Shown in pieces: positions 8,599 through 16,403 of a stretch of 64,000 nucleotides of DNA. The notes beneath the pieces were generated by a model that was not told the origin of the DNA, searched no databases, and worked only from the letters and a program-made list of their open reading frames with translations. Position 1 is the first letter of the stretch. The number at the start of each line of letters is the position of its first letter. The stretch is from RGIG990 sp045589455 (GTDB lineage: Bacteria > Verrucomicrobiota > Kiritimatiellia > RFP12 > UBA3636): contig JAZNPC010000077.1 in NCBI GenBank assembly GCA_045589455.1, positions 1 to 64,000 on the forward strand, written 5' to 3'. Position numbers and translations under genes: made by a program.

Positions 8599-8627
8599 AT
8601 TATACCAAAAATAAGTCGTCAAAACAA
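8599..8627 (-). promoter_or_regulatory. Promoter of the L,D-transpeptidase-ruvA-purM transcript
   Basis: On the minus strand TTGTTT (8627-8622) and a perfect TATAAT (8604-8599) are 17 nt apart, with TGG before the -10 (extended -10). The leader to the ATG at 8534 is about 58 nt. Confidence 0.65.
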
Positions 8628-8695
8628 GAGCGTTAAATACACCCGAGGGAATATCTTGAACAAGTATCAAATATTTTTGATATATTTTTAGTTTT

Positions 8696-9634
8696 TTAGT
8701 GTTTTATTGCTTTAAGGGCATCAATCTGCACTGGATCAAATGATCCATCACGATATACACCAATATCAAAGGTTACAACACCACCAGCTGCATGAACTCT
8801 ATCTACATAATCAACAATATGCTCTTTTGTTGCTGCAAGACCAAACGAACCCCATGTTGCACCAATGCCGGTATCATCAGCACCTAGTGGAGCTAGAATA
8901 TGTGCCTGAGCATTATCATAAAATCTACGTTCTGGAACATGCTCAAATACGTTCATCTCGCCACAAGTAAAATCCTCAAGACGGAAATTTGTTCCAAATT
9001 TAGTTACTCCTACACCCGCATTCAATGCAACAAGTGCATTTGGATTTCCCTTCTTACAGGTTAGGTAATATGGCTCAAGAAGCTCGTCTGTATATTTTAG
9101 AAAATCACGATAGCAGCCATCAATCCACCAACCAGAAATGCGATCTCCATAACGGACTGCATACTCCTCAAGCACTTTGGTCCATTTGTCTACAAATGGC
9201 TTGGTAACACCAACTTGACGTGGCTCAATAAAACCAAATTTGCTACCAATGTCATTGTCTTTATATGGCCCATCACCAGTAAAGTATAGGAATAAATCAA
9301 TATCGTACTTTTTGAGTTCGTTTGAAATATCAAGCACTAGGTCGCGGGTTGAACATGCTTCTCCAGGCTTAGTGCCAGCAATCGCATCAAATGTTGCATT
9401 AGGTGCGATTAAATGTGGTGTTCCTTGCATAATGGTTATAACATAGTAGCCTGCACCCATCTCATGAAGGTTCTTTGCAAGAAGCTCAACATTAAAGCCA
9501 TGTACTAGCTCATCAAAGCTAGTGGTTATTCCCATACTATTCTTGTATGCTAAATTGTTTTGAATGCCATTTAGAAAATGGTTAAAAACACCCCATTTGC
9601 GATTGTAAAATCTATCCTGATATTCTCTAATCAT
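8696..9634 (-). CDS. Putative glycoside hydrolase, alpha-L-fucosidase-like (GH29-like TIM barrel)
   Basis: A 312-residue protein without signal peptide. The start WGVFNHF, the central GWWIDGCY (Asp172 at the expected position of the GH29 nucleophile) and an alternating strand/helix pattern resemble the catalytic barrel of GH29-type fucosidases, but the C-terminal beta domain is missing and overall similarity is loose. It could be a distant barrel hydrolase with another specificity. The ATG is 4 nt after the murJ stop with AAAGGA inside the end of murJ, so it is translated from the murJ transcript. Confidence 0.55.
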   Translation of the reverse strand: MIREYQDRFYNRKWGVFNHFLNGIQNNLAYKNSMGITTSFDELVHGFNVELLAKNLHEMGAGYYVITIMQGTPHLIAPNATFDAIAGTKPGEACSTRDLVLDISNELKKYDIDLFLYFTGDGPYKDNDIGSKFGFIEPRQVGVTKPFVDKWTKVLEEYAVRYGDRISGWWIDGCYRDFLKYTDELLEPYYLTCKKGNPNALVALNAGVGVTKFGTNFRLEDFTCGEMNVFEHVPERRFYDNAQAHILAPLGADDTGIGATWGSFGLAATKEHIVDYVDRVHAAGGVVTFDIGVYRDGSFDPVQIDALKAIKH

Positions 9635-9638
9635 AACT

Positions 9639-11282
9639 TTATCCTTTGTTTGTTTTATTGAAACGTTTTAGAAAACTAATCCTATTTGAAAATCTATCAA
9701 AAAGTATATGCATTAAAACTTTATTAGTAATAAATAGCATAATAACATAAACAATACCACCAACAACACTAGCACAACCCAAACGGATTAAACACTGGAC
9801 TCTTTCTCCTAGATGACTAATTGGTAAGCAGTAGTTCGTTACCACATACATTGCCACACACATTGCCACAACCGGCAAAAGTAGCCGCACGAAAAGTAAT
9901 CCTAGCCCCCTACTCTCTAACCCACCATGAGCTTCCTGCTTAGCAAAATAAAGATATATCATAAATCCAACCACCGAGCTTATTACCGTTGCTAAAGCAA
10001 GCCCTGCATGCTTCCACATTTGTGGTAAGAAAATAATTGCTAACACATTCAGTGTAAAATTTAATATTACTTGAGCAATTGTTATGCGAACAGTAAAAGC
10101 AACCTCTTTTCGAGCATGGAACCATGGAACGATAAGCTTATTCAAACTAAACGCGACCAATCCTAGCGATGAGAACATCAGTGCACGAGAAACTAGCATC
10201 ACAGATTCGTTATCAAATTCTCCGCCTTTATAAATGAGGATAACAACATCCTCAACATACTGAATAAGTATTGCTGAAATTGGTAGCATTAAGAGCAACA
10301 ACAATTGGAATGACTGCCTAAAGGTTGCATTAGCTTTTTCTATGTTTCCTGTGCTAAAAGCACTAGTTAATGGATTAAGAATAACTGTAGCCATAGCAGT
10401 AGCAATAATACCCATTGGCAAATAAACAAGTCTATCTGCGTAGCCTAAGCTTGAGATTGCCCAACCACCAATTAAGCTTGCTAGCAACATATCAATGAGT
10501 ACATTAATTTGAACCACACCTGCACCGACTGATCCCCAAACAAGGTTCTTGCATACAGTATATGTAGGTCCTTCCTTAAACTCCTTGCGATATAGTCGAG
10601 GTCTAAATTTAAAGCCGCAGCGTCGAATCTGCCACCACATATAAGCAAATTGTGCTACACCAGCCGCTAAAATAAACCAAGAAAGAATAAATAGCTTTGT
10701 ATATAATTCGGAGGATTGCTGACAAAAATAGAGATAAAGCAATCCAGAAATCCAACATATATTTAAAAGATTTTGTGCAAAAGCAGATTTGCCAAAATGT
10801 GAAAGAGCATTTAACACACCCATACCAAGTGCAGCAAGGCAAATAAATAATGCATACGGAAGCATTATTCTAGAATACGTAAAAATGCAAGCTAGATAAC
10901 CACCTTCTTCTACAAATGGCAATGCTATGCTCATTCCAGCAATCGCAACAAGAACAACACATCCAATACATGTGGCTACTGCTGCAAAAATATTTCCAGT
11001 TAGCTTTTTTGCTTCTTCATACCTCTCAGCATCTATTTGCTCCTTGAGCACTGGAACAAGAGCTGATGTAAGAGCACCTTCACCAAAAAGCCGACGAAAT
11101 AAGTTGGGTAGCTTAAATGCAAAATCAAAAGCAGATTTCTCTAGACTTGTACCAAAGAGTCGTGAGGTTAGCATCTCACGAATGAGTCCTAGGCAACGGC
11201 TAACAAGCGTCCAAAGGCTGGTCAATAGTACACCAAGACCAAAGCTTTCTTTTTTTGTTTTAACCTTTGCCTCTGAACCCAT
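9639..11282 (-). CDS. murJ: Lipid II flippase MurJ
   Basis: A 547-residue polytopic inner-membrane protein with about 14 hydrophobic segments. The N-terminus (SRCLGLIREMLTSRLFG) and the FRRLFGEGALTSALVPV motif are typical of MurJ/MviN. It moves lipid II across the membrane for peptidoglycan synthesis. AAGGAG precedes the ATG, 31 nt after the heptosyltransferase stop, in a run of same-strand genes (ppiC, waaF, murJ, GH29-like). Confidence 0.93.
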   Translation of the reverse strand: MGSEAKVKTKKESFGLGVLLTSLWTLVSRCLGLIREMLTSRLFGTSLEKSAFDFAFKLPNLFRRLFGEGALTSALVPVLKEQIDAERYEEAKKLTGNIFAAVATCIGCVVLVAIAGMSIALPFVEEGGYLACIFTYSRIMLPYALFICLAALGMGVLNALSHFGKSAFAQNLLNICWISGLLYLYFCQQSSELYTKLFILSWFILAAGVAQFAYMWWQIRRCGFKFRPRLYRKEFKEGPTYTVCKNLVWGSVGAGVVQINVLIDMLLASLIGGWAISSLGYADRLVYLPMGIIATAMATVILNPLTSAFSTGNIEKANATFRQSFQLLLLLMLPISAILIQYVEDVVILIYKGGEFDNESVMLVSRALMFSSLGLVAFSLNKLIVPWFHARKEVAFTVRITIAQVILNFTLNVLAIIFLPQMWKHAGLALATVISSVVGFMIYLYFAKQEAHGGLESRGLGLLFVRLLLPVVAMCVAMYVVTNYCLPISHLGERVQCLIRLGCASVVGGIVYVIMLFITNKVLMHILFDRFSNRISFLKRFNKTNKG

Positions 11283-11313
11283 TGATGCTACTCCTTATGA
11301 GTAAAACAAAACT

Positions 11314-12309
11314 CTATTTTGCTAAAGCATTTAGAGCTGCTTCAGCTACTTGCTCTGCGGAAATAGAACGTAATGCTGCTATAGCCTCCTCACTATTGCG
11401 AGAGATTGCTCTAGTACCCTTTACGCCCTCTGGCTGAATCACAATTGCATTGCTTCCTAATGGACCTGTCTTAACTGGAGATGTCAAACCATACATTGCC
11501 ACCACCGGTGTGCCTGATGCAGATGCAAGGTGCATTCCTCCACTATCATTACAAAGTACAAGCTGCACCTTACGGAGCACTGTTGCAAACTGTGCTAAAT
11601 TAGTTTTCCCTGCTAGTGATGTGGCAGAGTCTGCTCCAATATCATTTGCTACTTGCTCGCAAAGAGGCGCCTCGTTAGGAGAACCACAAACAAAAAATTT
11701 AAGTGAAGGATTTTTTGCAAGCATTAGCTTTGCGGCTTCAGCGTAAAATGGCCAACGCTTTGAGTCGCCACGAGCTGCTCCAGGAATAATAGCCACACAT
11801 GTATTAGATGCAACCTGAGAAGCAAATTCTTCAGGGAGCTCTGCTGCCTCTGGCACAAAGCCAGTATTAGACAAATCGCTATCAATTGGAGCACCAACAA
11901 GAGTTAAGTACTCAAGCGCTTGATGCTTATCATCGAAGCTTTTATCAAAGCGTACGCCATCGTTAATCATTAATGCGCGTGCATGGATGACTGTGCCACG
12001 ACGCTTTGGTATGCGTGCTAAAAAAGGAATTAGAGCAGATCTAAAAGAATTAGGGAAAATATAAACCTGTTTGAAGCCTCGCTCGCGTAGTGTGCGTGCC
12101 ATAGCAAAGGTGGCTTTGTTTCCACCCTGAAGCTCAATCACCTCACTAACGCTTGTGTGCATTCGCCAAAGTCCAGCTACAGCACGCTTAGCGAGAATAA
12201 CAAGCTTTGTTCCCGCAGGTGAAGCAAGCTCAAGCTGCTTCACCGCAGGCATTGCCATCACAGCATCACCAAGCCAATTTGGACTAATAACAAGAATTTC
12301 GTTTTCCAC
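11314..12309 (-). CDS. waaF: Glycosyltransferase family 9, LPS heptosyltransferase II-like
   Basis: A 331-residue GT9 protein. The N-terminal NWLGDAVMAMPAV and the C-terminal NDSGGMHLASASGTP motifs are those of ADP-heptose:LPS heptosyltransferase II, which adds the second heptose to inner-core lipopolysaccharide. It implies an LPS-type outer membrane. The start is GTG at 12309 (a GGGG lies just upstream). The exact acceptor cannot be proven, since GT9 also includes WaaC and WaaQ types. Confidence 0.85.
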   Translation of the reverse strand: MENEILVISPNWLGDAVMAMPAVKQLELASPAGTKLVILAKRAVAGLWRMHTSVSEVIELQGGNKATFAMARTLRERGFKQVYIFPNSFRSALIPFLARIPKRRGTVIHARALMINDGVRFDKSFDDKHQALEYLTLVGAPIDSDLSNTGFVPEAAELPEEFASQVASNTCVAIIPGAARGDSKRWPFYAEAAKLMLAKNPSLKFFVCGSPNEAPLCEQVANDIGADSATSLAGKTNLAQFATVLRKVQLVLCNDSGGMHLASASGTPVVAMYGLTSPVKTGPLGSNAIVIQPEGVKGTRAISRNSEEAIAALRSISAEQVAEAALNALAK

Positions 12310-12342
12310 AATTGCCCCAATTCCTTATGTGGTTCGATTTTT

Positions 12343-13221
12343 TTAGCGCTCGATTGTTGCCTTTGACTTTAGCTCTTCGATAAAGCGACTACGCTCCATC
12401 TCCTTAGCAATAGAGGTTGCTGCATTTACTGCCTCAGCCTTAACCTCTTCAAATTCTAGCTGGCGAGCATCTTCTCTATCGTATACAGAAATGATGTGAT
12501 AACCAAATTGTGTCTCAATGACATCAGATAAATCACCTGGCTTCATTGAGAATGCTGCATCCTCAAATTCCTTAACCATCATGCCACGACCGAACCAACC
12601 AAGGCTACCACCATTTTGCTTTCCGCTTGGGCAAGAAGAATGTAGCTCTGCCTCTTTAATAAAATCTGCACCATCAACAATGCGCTGACGAATTGCCTGA
12701 ATTTCCTCAAGAGCAGCCTTCTTATCCTCATCGCTCTTTGATTTTGGTGTAATAAGAATGTGCTGAGCATTTACCTGCTCTTCCTCGCAGAACTGATTCT
12801 TGTGAGAATCATAATAAGCACGTGCTGCTTCCTCTGTTGCCTCAGGAACCTTTTCTACAGCATTTTTCTCAACTGTCATAAGCTTGAAGTTAAAGTCAAT
12901 CTGTGCTTTAACCATCTCTAGAGAAGCACCGCTTGCCTTAACGCGCTTTTCAAATTCTTCCATACCACCATTGGACTTAGCTATTTTCTCAAGCTGATCC
13001 TTGATATGCTCTTCAGATGCTTTAATGCCCTGCTTATCAGCTTCTTCAAGCATTAGGCGAGTTGCTATGCAATGCTCAATAGCTGCCTCGCGAATAGCTG
13101 CCTTATCCTTGTCGATTTCTGCTTGAGGAATCCCCTGCATCAAATAGAAATTTGTTGCACGCTCTACCTCATAGTCAATCATCTGATCTGTGATTTCAAA
13201 TCCATTAATTTTAACTGCCAT
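12343..13221 (-). CDS. Parvulin-type peptidyl-prolyl isomerase
   Basis: A 292-residue protein: an N-terminal SurA-like helical chaperone region (about 5-125), then a parvulin rotamase domain (about 130-245; QHILITPKSKSDEDK, LGWFGRGMMVKEFEDAAFSM, TQFGYHIISV). No signal peptide is visible, so it may be cytoplasmic, unlike SurA/PrsA. It heads the run ppiC-waaF-murJ. Only a weak GAAAG lies before the ATG. Confidence 0.88.
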   Translation of the reverse strand: MAVKINGFEITDQMIDYEVERATNFYLMQGIPQAEIDKDKAAIREAAIEHCIATRLMLEEADKQGIKASEEHIKDQLEKIAKSNGGMEEFEKRVKASGASLEMVKAQIDFNFKLMTVEKNAVEKVPEATEEAARAYYDSHKNQFCEEEQVNAQHILITPKSKSDEDKKAALEEIQAIRQRIVDGADFIKEAELHSSCPSGKQNGGSLGWFGRGMMVKEFEDAAFSMKPGDLSDVIETQFGYHIISVYDREDARQLEFEEVKAEAVNAATSIAKEMERSRFIEELKSKATIER

Positions 13222-13303
13222 AATTTTTATCTTTCTTCTTTGTATTTAATTTAAATTGATTTCTGCTCCGCACGCGAAGCAGCGCACGACATTGTTATTT
13301 GTT

Positions 13304-13335
13304 GGTTTCTCCAGCGCTATGCTATTGGAGAAACC
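13304..13335 (-). terminator. Hairpin at the end of cysS
   Basis: A perfect 10-bp stem (GGTTTCTCCA with TGGAGAAACC) overlaps the cysS stop codon. There is no T-run, so it may act as an RNA-stabilising 3' hairpin rather than as a terminator. Confidence 0.45.
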
Positions 13336-14705
13336 TTCTGACCTTCCTTTGTGTCCTTAACAGCCCAGCCCATTGCAGCAAGCTCATCGCGGATGCGATC
13401 AGAATCTGCCCACTGCTTATTCTTACGAGCCTCTGCACGCTCCTCAAGAAGCTTTGTTACCTCCTCAGGGATTGCAACCTCTTCCTTGTTGACTAGATTG
13501 ATTACCATATCAATCTTATTCATAATCTGAAGAACAGCTGCAGCCTCCTCTGCAGTCATTGCTGCAGCCTGCTTATTACCATTGCTAATTAGTGTAAACA
13601 CTGCAGCAAGTGCTTCTGGCATATTTAAGTCATCATCCAATGCTTTACCAAACTGTGCTTCTGCTTCAATAGCCCATGCAGGTGCTGTACCTGCAGCTGC
13701 AGAGCCTGCCTTATCCTTAAGCATAGATACAAACTCATCAATACGTGAGATTGCTGATTTAGCACCAGCAAGAGCATCGAATGTAAAATTCAATGGCTGA
13801 CGATACTGGCTAGAAATAAGCACAAAGCGAATCTCTCTGCCTGTGTAGCCCTTCTCAATCAAATCACGTAGTGTAAAGAAATTGCCAAGTGACTTAGACA
13901 TCTTTTCACCGTTAACACGAAGGTGTGCACAGTGTAGCCACATGTTAGAGAATTTCTTACCTGTTACAGCCTCTGCCTGAGCAATCTCATTCTCATGGTG
14001 TGGGAAAAGATTATCAATACCACCTGTATGAATATCAAAGCTTTCGCCAAGATATTTCATAGACATTGCAGAGCACTCAATATGCCAGCCTGGGCGACCC
14101 TTACCCCATGGTGAATCCCACCATACATCGCCATCCTTCTCATCCCATGCCTTCCAAAGAGCAAAGTCACCAACAGCATCCTTTTCATATTCGTCATTTG
14201 AAATACGAACGCTTGAACGAAGACCAGAGCGATCTAGATGTGCTAGCTTACCATACTCCTCAAACTTTGAAACACTGAAGTATACTGACTTATCCTCAGA
14301 TTGATAAGCAATTCCTTTTTCGAATAGCTTTGAAACAAGGTCTATCATCTCTTGAATGTGGTCTGTTGCAGCAGGATAAACAGCAGCAGGCATGATACCC
14401 AATGTCTTTAGGTCTGCGAAGAATGCCTCCTTGTATTGCTGAGTATAATCACGCAAAGCCTTGCCGGTTGCAATTGCACCCTTGATTGTCTTGTCGTCCA
14501 CATCTGTTAGATTCATTACCTGCTTAACATCATATCCACGATACTTTAAAGCACGATGTAGGATATCCTCAAATGTATATGCACGGAAATTACCAATGTG
14601 TGCAAAATTATAAACTGTTGGTCCGCAGGTATACATACGAACAGTATTGCCTTCTAATGGAGAGAACTCTTCCTTTGAACGAGTTAATGAATTATAAAAT
14701 TTCAT
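13317..14705 (-). CDS. cysS: Cysteinyl-tRNA synthetase
   Basis: A 462-residue class I synthetase. It has the Zn-site TCGPTVYN (Cys27), the HIGH-type motif AHIGNFRAYTF, the WHIECSAM and HHENEIAQ motifs around the zinc and active site, and EKMSKSLGNFF (KMSKS). The C-terminal anticodon-binding helical domain includes the usual RAEARKNKQWADSDRIRDEL. AAGGA precedes the ATG. ispF lies 55 nt upstream on the same strand. Confidence 0.97.
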   Translation of the reverse strand: MKFYNSLTRSKEEFSPLEGNTVRMYTCGPTVYNFAHIGNFRAYTFEDILHRALKYRGYDVKQVMNLTDVDDKTIKGAIATGKALRDYTQQYKEAFFADLKTLGIMPAAVYPAATDHIQEMIDLVSKLFEKGIAYQSEDKSVYFSVSKFEEYGKLAHLDRSGLRSSVRISNDEYEKDAVGDFALWKAWDEKDGDVWWDSPWGKGRPGWHIECSAMSMKYLGESFDIHTGGIDNLFPHHENEIAQAEAVTGKKFSNMWLHCAHLRVNGEKMSKSLGNFFTLRDLIEKGYTGREIRFVLISSQYRQPLNFTFDALAGAKSAISRIDEFVSMLKDKAGSAAAGTAPAWAIEAEAQFGKALDDDLNMPEALAAVFTLISNGNKQAAAMTAEEAAAVLQIMNKIDMVINLVNKEEVAIPEEVTKLLEERAEARKNKQWADSDRIRDELAAMGWAVKDTKEGQKVSPIA

Positions 14706-14760
14706 TTGTATTCCTTCTAATTGGCAGTTACCAATGATTTAAGTTGTTGTAAATTCTAAA

Positions 14761-15237
14761 TTACTTCTTTTCGATAGCAGCAATAGCCATTACACTAATG
14801 CCCTCTTTTCTTCCAATTGCGCCCATGCCCTCAACAGTAGTTGCTTTAACTGAAATGCAATCAACATCCACTCCTACCACAGCTGCAATATTCTCACGCA
14901 TTTTAACAATATGAGGTGCTAGCTTAGGACGTTCGCAAAGCACAGTCGCATCAATATTCACAACGCTCCAACATCGTTCCTTGAGCATATCAACAACAGC
15001 ACCAAGAAGCTTTAAGCTGTCTGCACCCTTCCATTTTGGGTCTGTGTCTGGGAAATATTTACCAATATCGCCTAATGCCAAAGCACCAAGAAGCGCATCC
15101 GAAATTGCATGTGCAAGTACATCTGCATCTGAATGACCAAGCAAACCTAATTCATGTGGAATCTCTACTCCACCGAGAATTAGTTTCCTGTCAGGAACTA
15201 GTCTATGTGCATCATTACCTAAGCCAAATCTAATCAT
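14761..15237 (-). CDS. ispF: 2-C-methyl-D-erythritol 2,4-cyclodiphosphate synthase
   Basis: A 158-residue MEP-pathway enzyme that cyclises CDP-ME 2-phosphate during isoprenoid precursor synthesis. The metal motif DAH (Asp9, His11), LGGVEIPHELGLLGHSDADVL and KATTVEGMGAIGRKEG are family hallmarks, and length is standard. The pairing ispF-cysS is common in bacteria. Shine-Dalgarno is weak (AAAGAA). Confidence 0.96.
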   Translation of the reverse strand: MIRFGLGNDAHRLVPDRKLILGGVEIPHELGLLGHSDADVLAHAISDALLGALALGDIGKYFPDTDPKWKGADSLKLLGAVVDMLKERCWSVVNIDATVLCERPKLAPHIVKMRENIAAVVGVDVDCISVKATTVEGMGAIGRKEGISVMAIAAIEKK

Positions 15238-15272
15238 TGTTCAATTCTTTTTAAAAGCTTTATAAGAAAACA

Positions 15273-15318
15273 AGCGCATCATATAAATTAAGCCATAAGG
15301 TTTAATCTTTGATGCGCT
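15273..15318 (-). terminator. Terminator after the FHA gene
   Basis: A 9-bp stem (AGCGCATCA with TGATGCGCT) lies between the FHA-protein stop and ispF. On the minus strand it is followed by TTGTTTTCTT. Confidence 0.6.
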
Positions 15319-15351
15319 AAAGGTTTTAAGCAGGACAAGATAATTAGTTCA

Positions 15352-15873
15352 TTACAAACCAGTTTCGTACTGGAATAACAACCAAAGAATAATTAAAACA
15401 GCTATGCCAACAAAAACTAGCCAAATTTTTTTGCCATGCTTATTGTGGTGCTTAAAATCTGTTGGTAGCTTCACCTTCCCATCTCTAACATTTCTTGGAA
15501 CCACGTTAATTACTTTTGTTCCAGAATCGGAATATATTGGCTCATCACCTGTTTCTGCAGGTGCAGGTGCCTCAGGAACGTCATCACCATCTAGAAGTAG
15601 CTCTGTATCACCGAGACTAATTGTATCACCACGATATACCTCTGCAGCTAGAATTGGTTCTCCATTTACCCATGTCTTATTTGTTGAATCTAAATCTTTA
15701 ACAATAAAACATGCATCACCACGTTCGATAGTGCAATGCTTACCAGAAATAGTATCGCCTTCAACTACAATGTCACAACGCTCTGCTGAACGACCTAGAG
15801 AGATAATATCTTGAGAAGGTAGCTCTATTCGCTTACCTCTATTACTGCCCTCATTATAAATCAAAAAAGCCAT
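15352..15873 (-). CDS. FHA-domain protein with C-terminal membrane anchor
   Basis: A 173-residue protein. Residues 5-95 form a forkhead-associated domain with LGRSAERCD, SGKHCTIE and DLDSTNKTWVNGE, the phosphothreonine-binding loops. A Pro/Glu-rich linker follows, then one membrane helix at about 150-168 at the C-terminus. FHA domains read Ser/Thr-kinase phosphorylation; no kinase is nearby, so the partner is unknown. AAAGGG precedes the ATG and a clear promoter is at 15905-15933. Confidence 0.88.
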   Translation of the reverse strand: MAFLIYNEGSNRGKRIELPSQDIISLGRSAERCDIVVEGDTISGKHCTIERGDACFIVKDLDSTNKTWVNGEPILAAEVYRGDTISLGDTELLLDGDDVPEAPAPAETGDEPIYSDSGTKVINVVPRNVRDGKVKLPTDFKHHNKHGKKIWLVFVGIAVLIILWLLFQYETGL

Positions 15874-15904
15874 TTGGTTCCCTTTCGTTTAAAAATATGT
15901 ATAT

Positions 15905-15933
15905 ATAGTAGCATATTTTCCTTAAAAGTTCAA
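15905..15933 (-). promoter_or_regulatory. Promoter of the FHA gene
   Basis: Minus strand: TTGAAC (15933-15928), 17-nt spacer, TACTAT (15910-15905), with TGC before the -10. The same -35 and extended -10 pattern occurs for the TPR gene at 16323. Confidence 0.65.
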
Positions 15934-15984
15934 TAAGCAACAACGAACTATGTTCTGCCAGTAGGCATCTAAGTTATTCACTAA

Positions 15985-16260
15985 TTACACATCGCACTTC
16001 TAGCCATCACGCTCGTCACCATGTGCCTCACGCTCCATATCTTGAATGCCTTGGTGGAACGTGCACACAAGCGCTTGGCAGTTGCCTTATTGCTCCTGAA
16101 AGATAAAGCAATAAGCAAGGCAACAACAAGCAGTTGTGTCATGTCGTGCATGCCCCAACACCACCCATCAGACGAGCCTCCCATCCTCCCAAGCTCCCCA
16201 TCTTCCCTTAGGCGGGAGCCAGCGTAGGATTAGCCACCATCCTAGCCATCACACTATTTA
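15985..16260. repeat. Intergenic repeat with stem-loop element (copy 1)
   Basis: The 530-nt gap 15874-16403 has no credible gene. It holds a copy of a palindromic element: GCGCTTGGCAG at 16071, stem arms GTTGCC..TTATTGCT and AGCAATAA..GGCAAC, ending about 16132. Similarity to the copies at 39.8 and 41.7 kb extends to flanking CCTTGGTGG on the left and CACCACCCATCA on the right, giving a unit of about 130-170 bp. Confidence 0.75.
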
Positions 16261-16322
16261 TTGCTAGGATTCGGTGAATAACTCAGATGCGCCCAACCCA
16301 ACTTAAATCTTTTTTATTATAT

Positions 16323-16351
16323 TTGAACTTTATTAAAAAAAATGCTATCAT
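16323..16351 (+). promoter_or_regulatory. Promoter of the secreted TPR gene
   Basis: TTGAAC (16323-16328), 17-nt spacer, TATCAT (16346-16351), with TGC just before the -10. The leader to the ATG at 16404 is about 45 nt and ends with AAGGA. Confidence 0.65.
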
Positions 16352-16403
16352 AACATTAATATTTTGAGAAAATATTGATACACCCGAAGTAAGGATTTTT
16401 AAT

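Noticed and set aside
16021..16227. ORFs on both strands in the gap before the TPR gene
   Set aside because: They coincide with the stem-loop repeat and have no ribosome-binding site or recognisable protein character.
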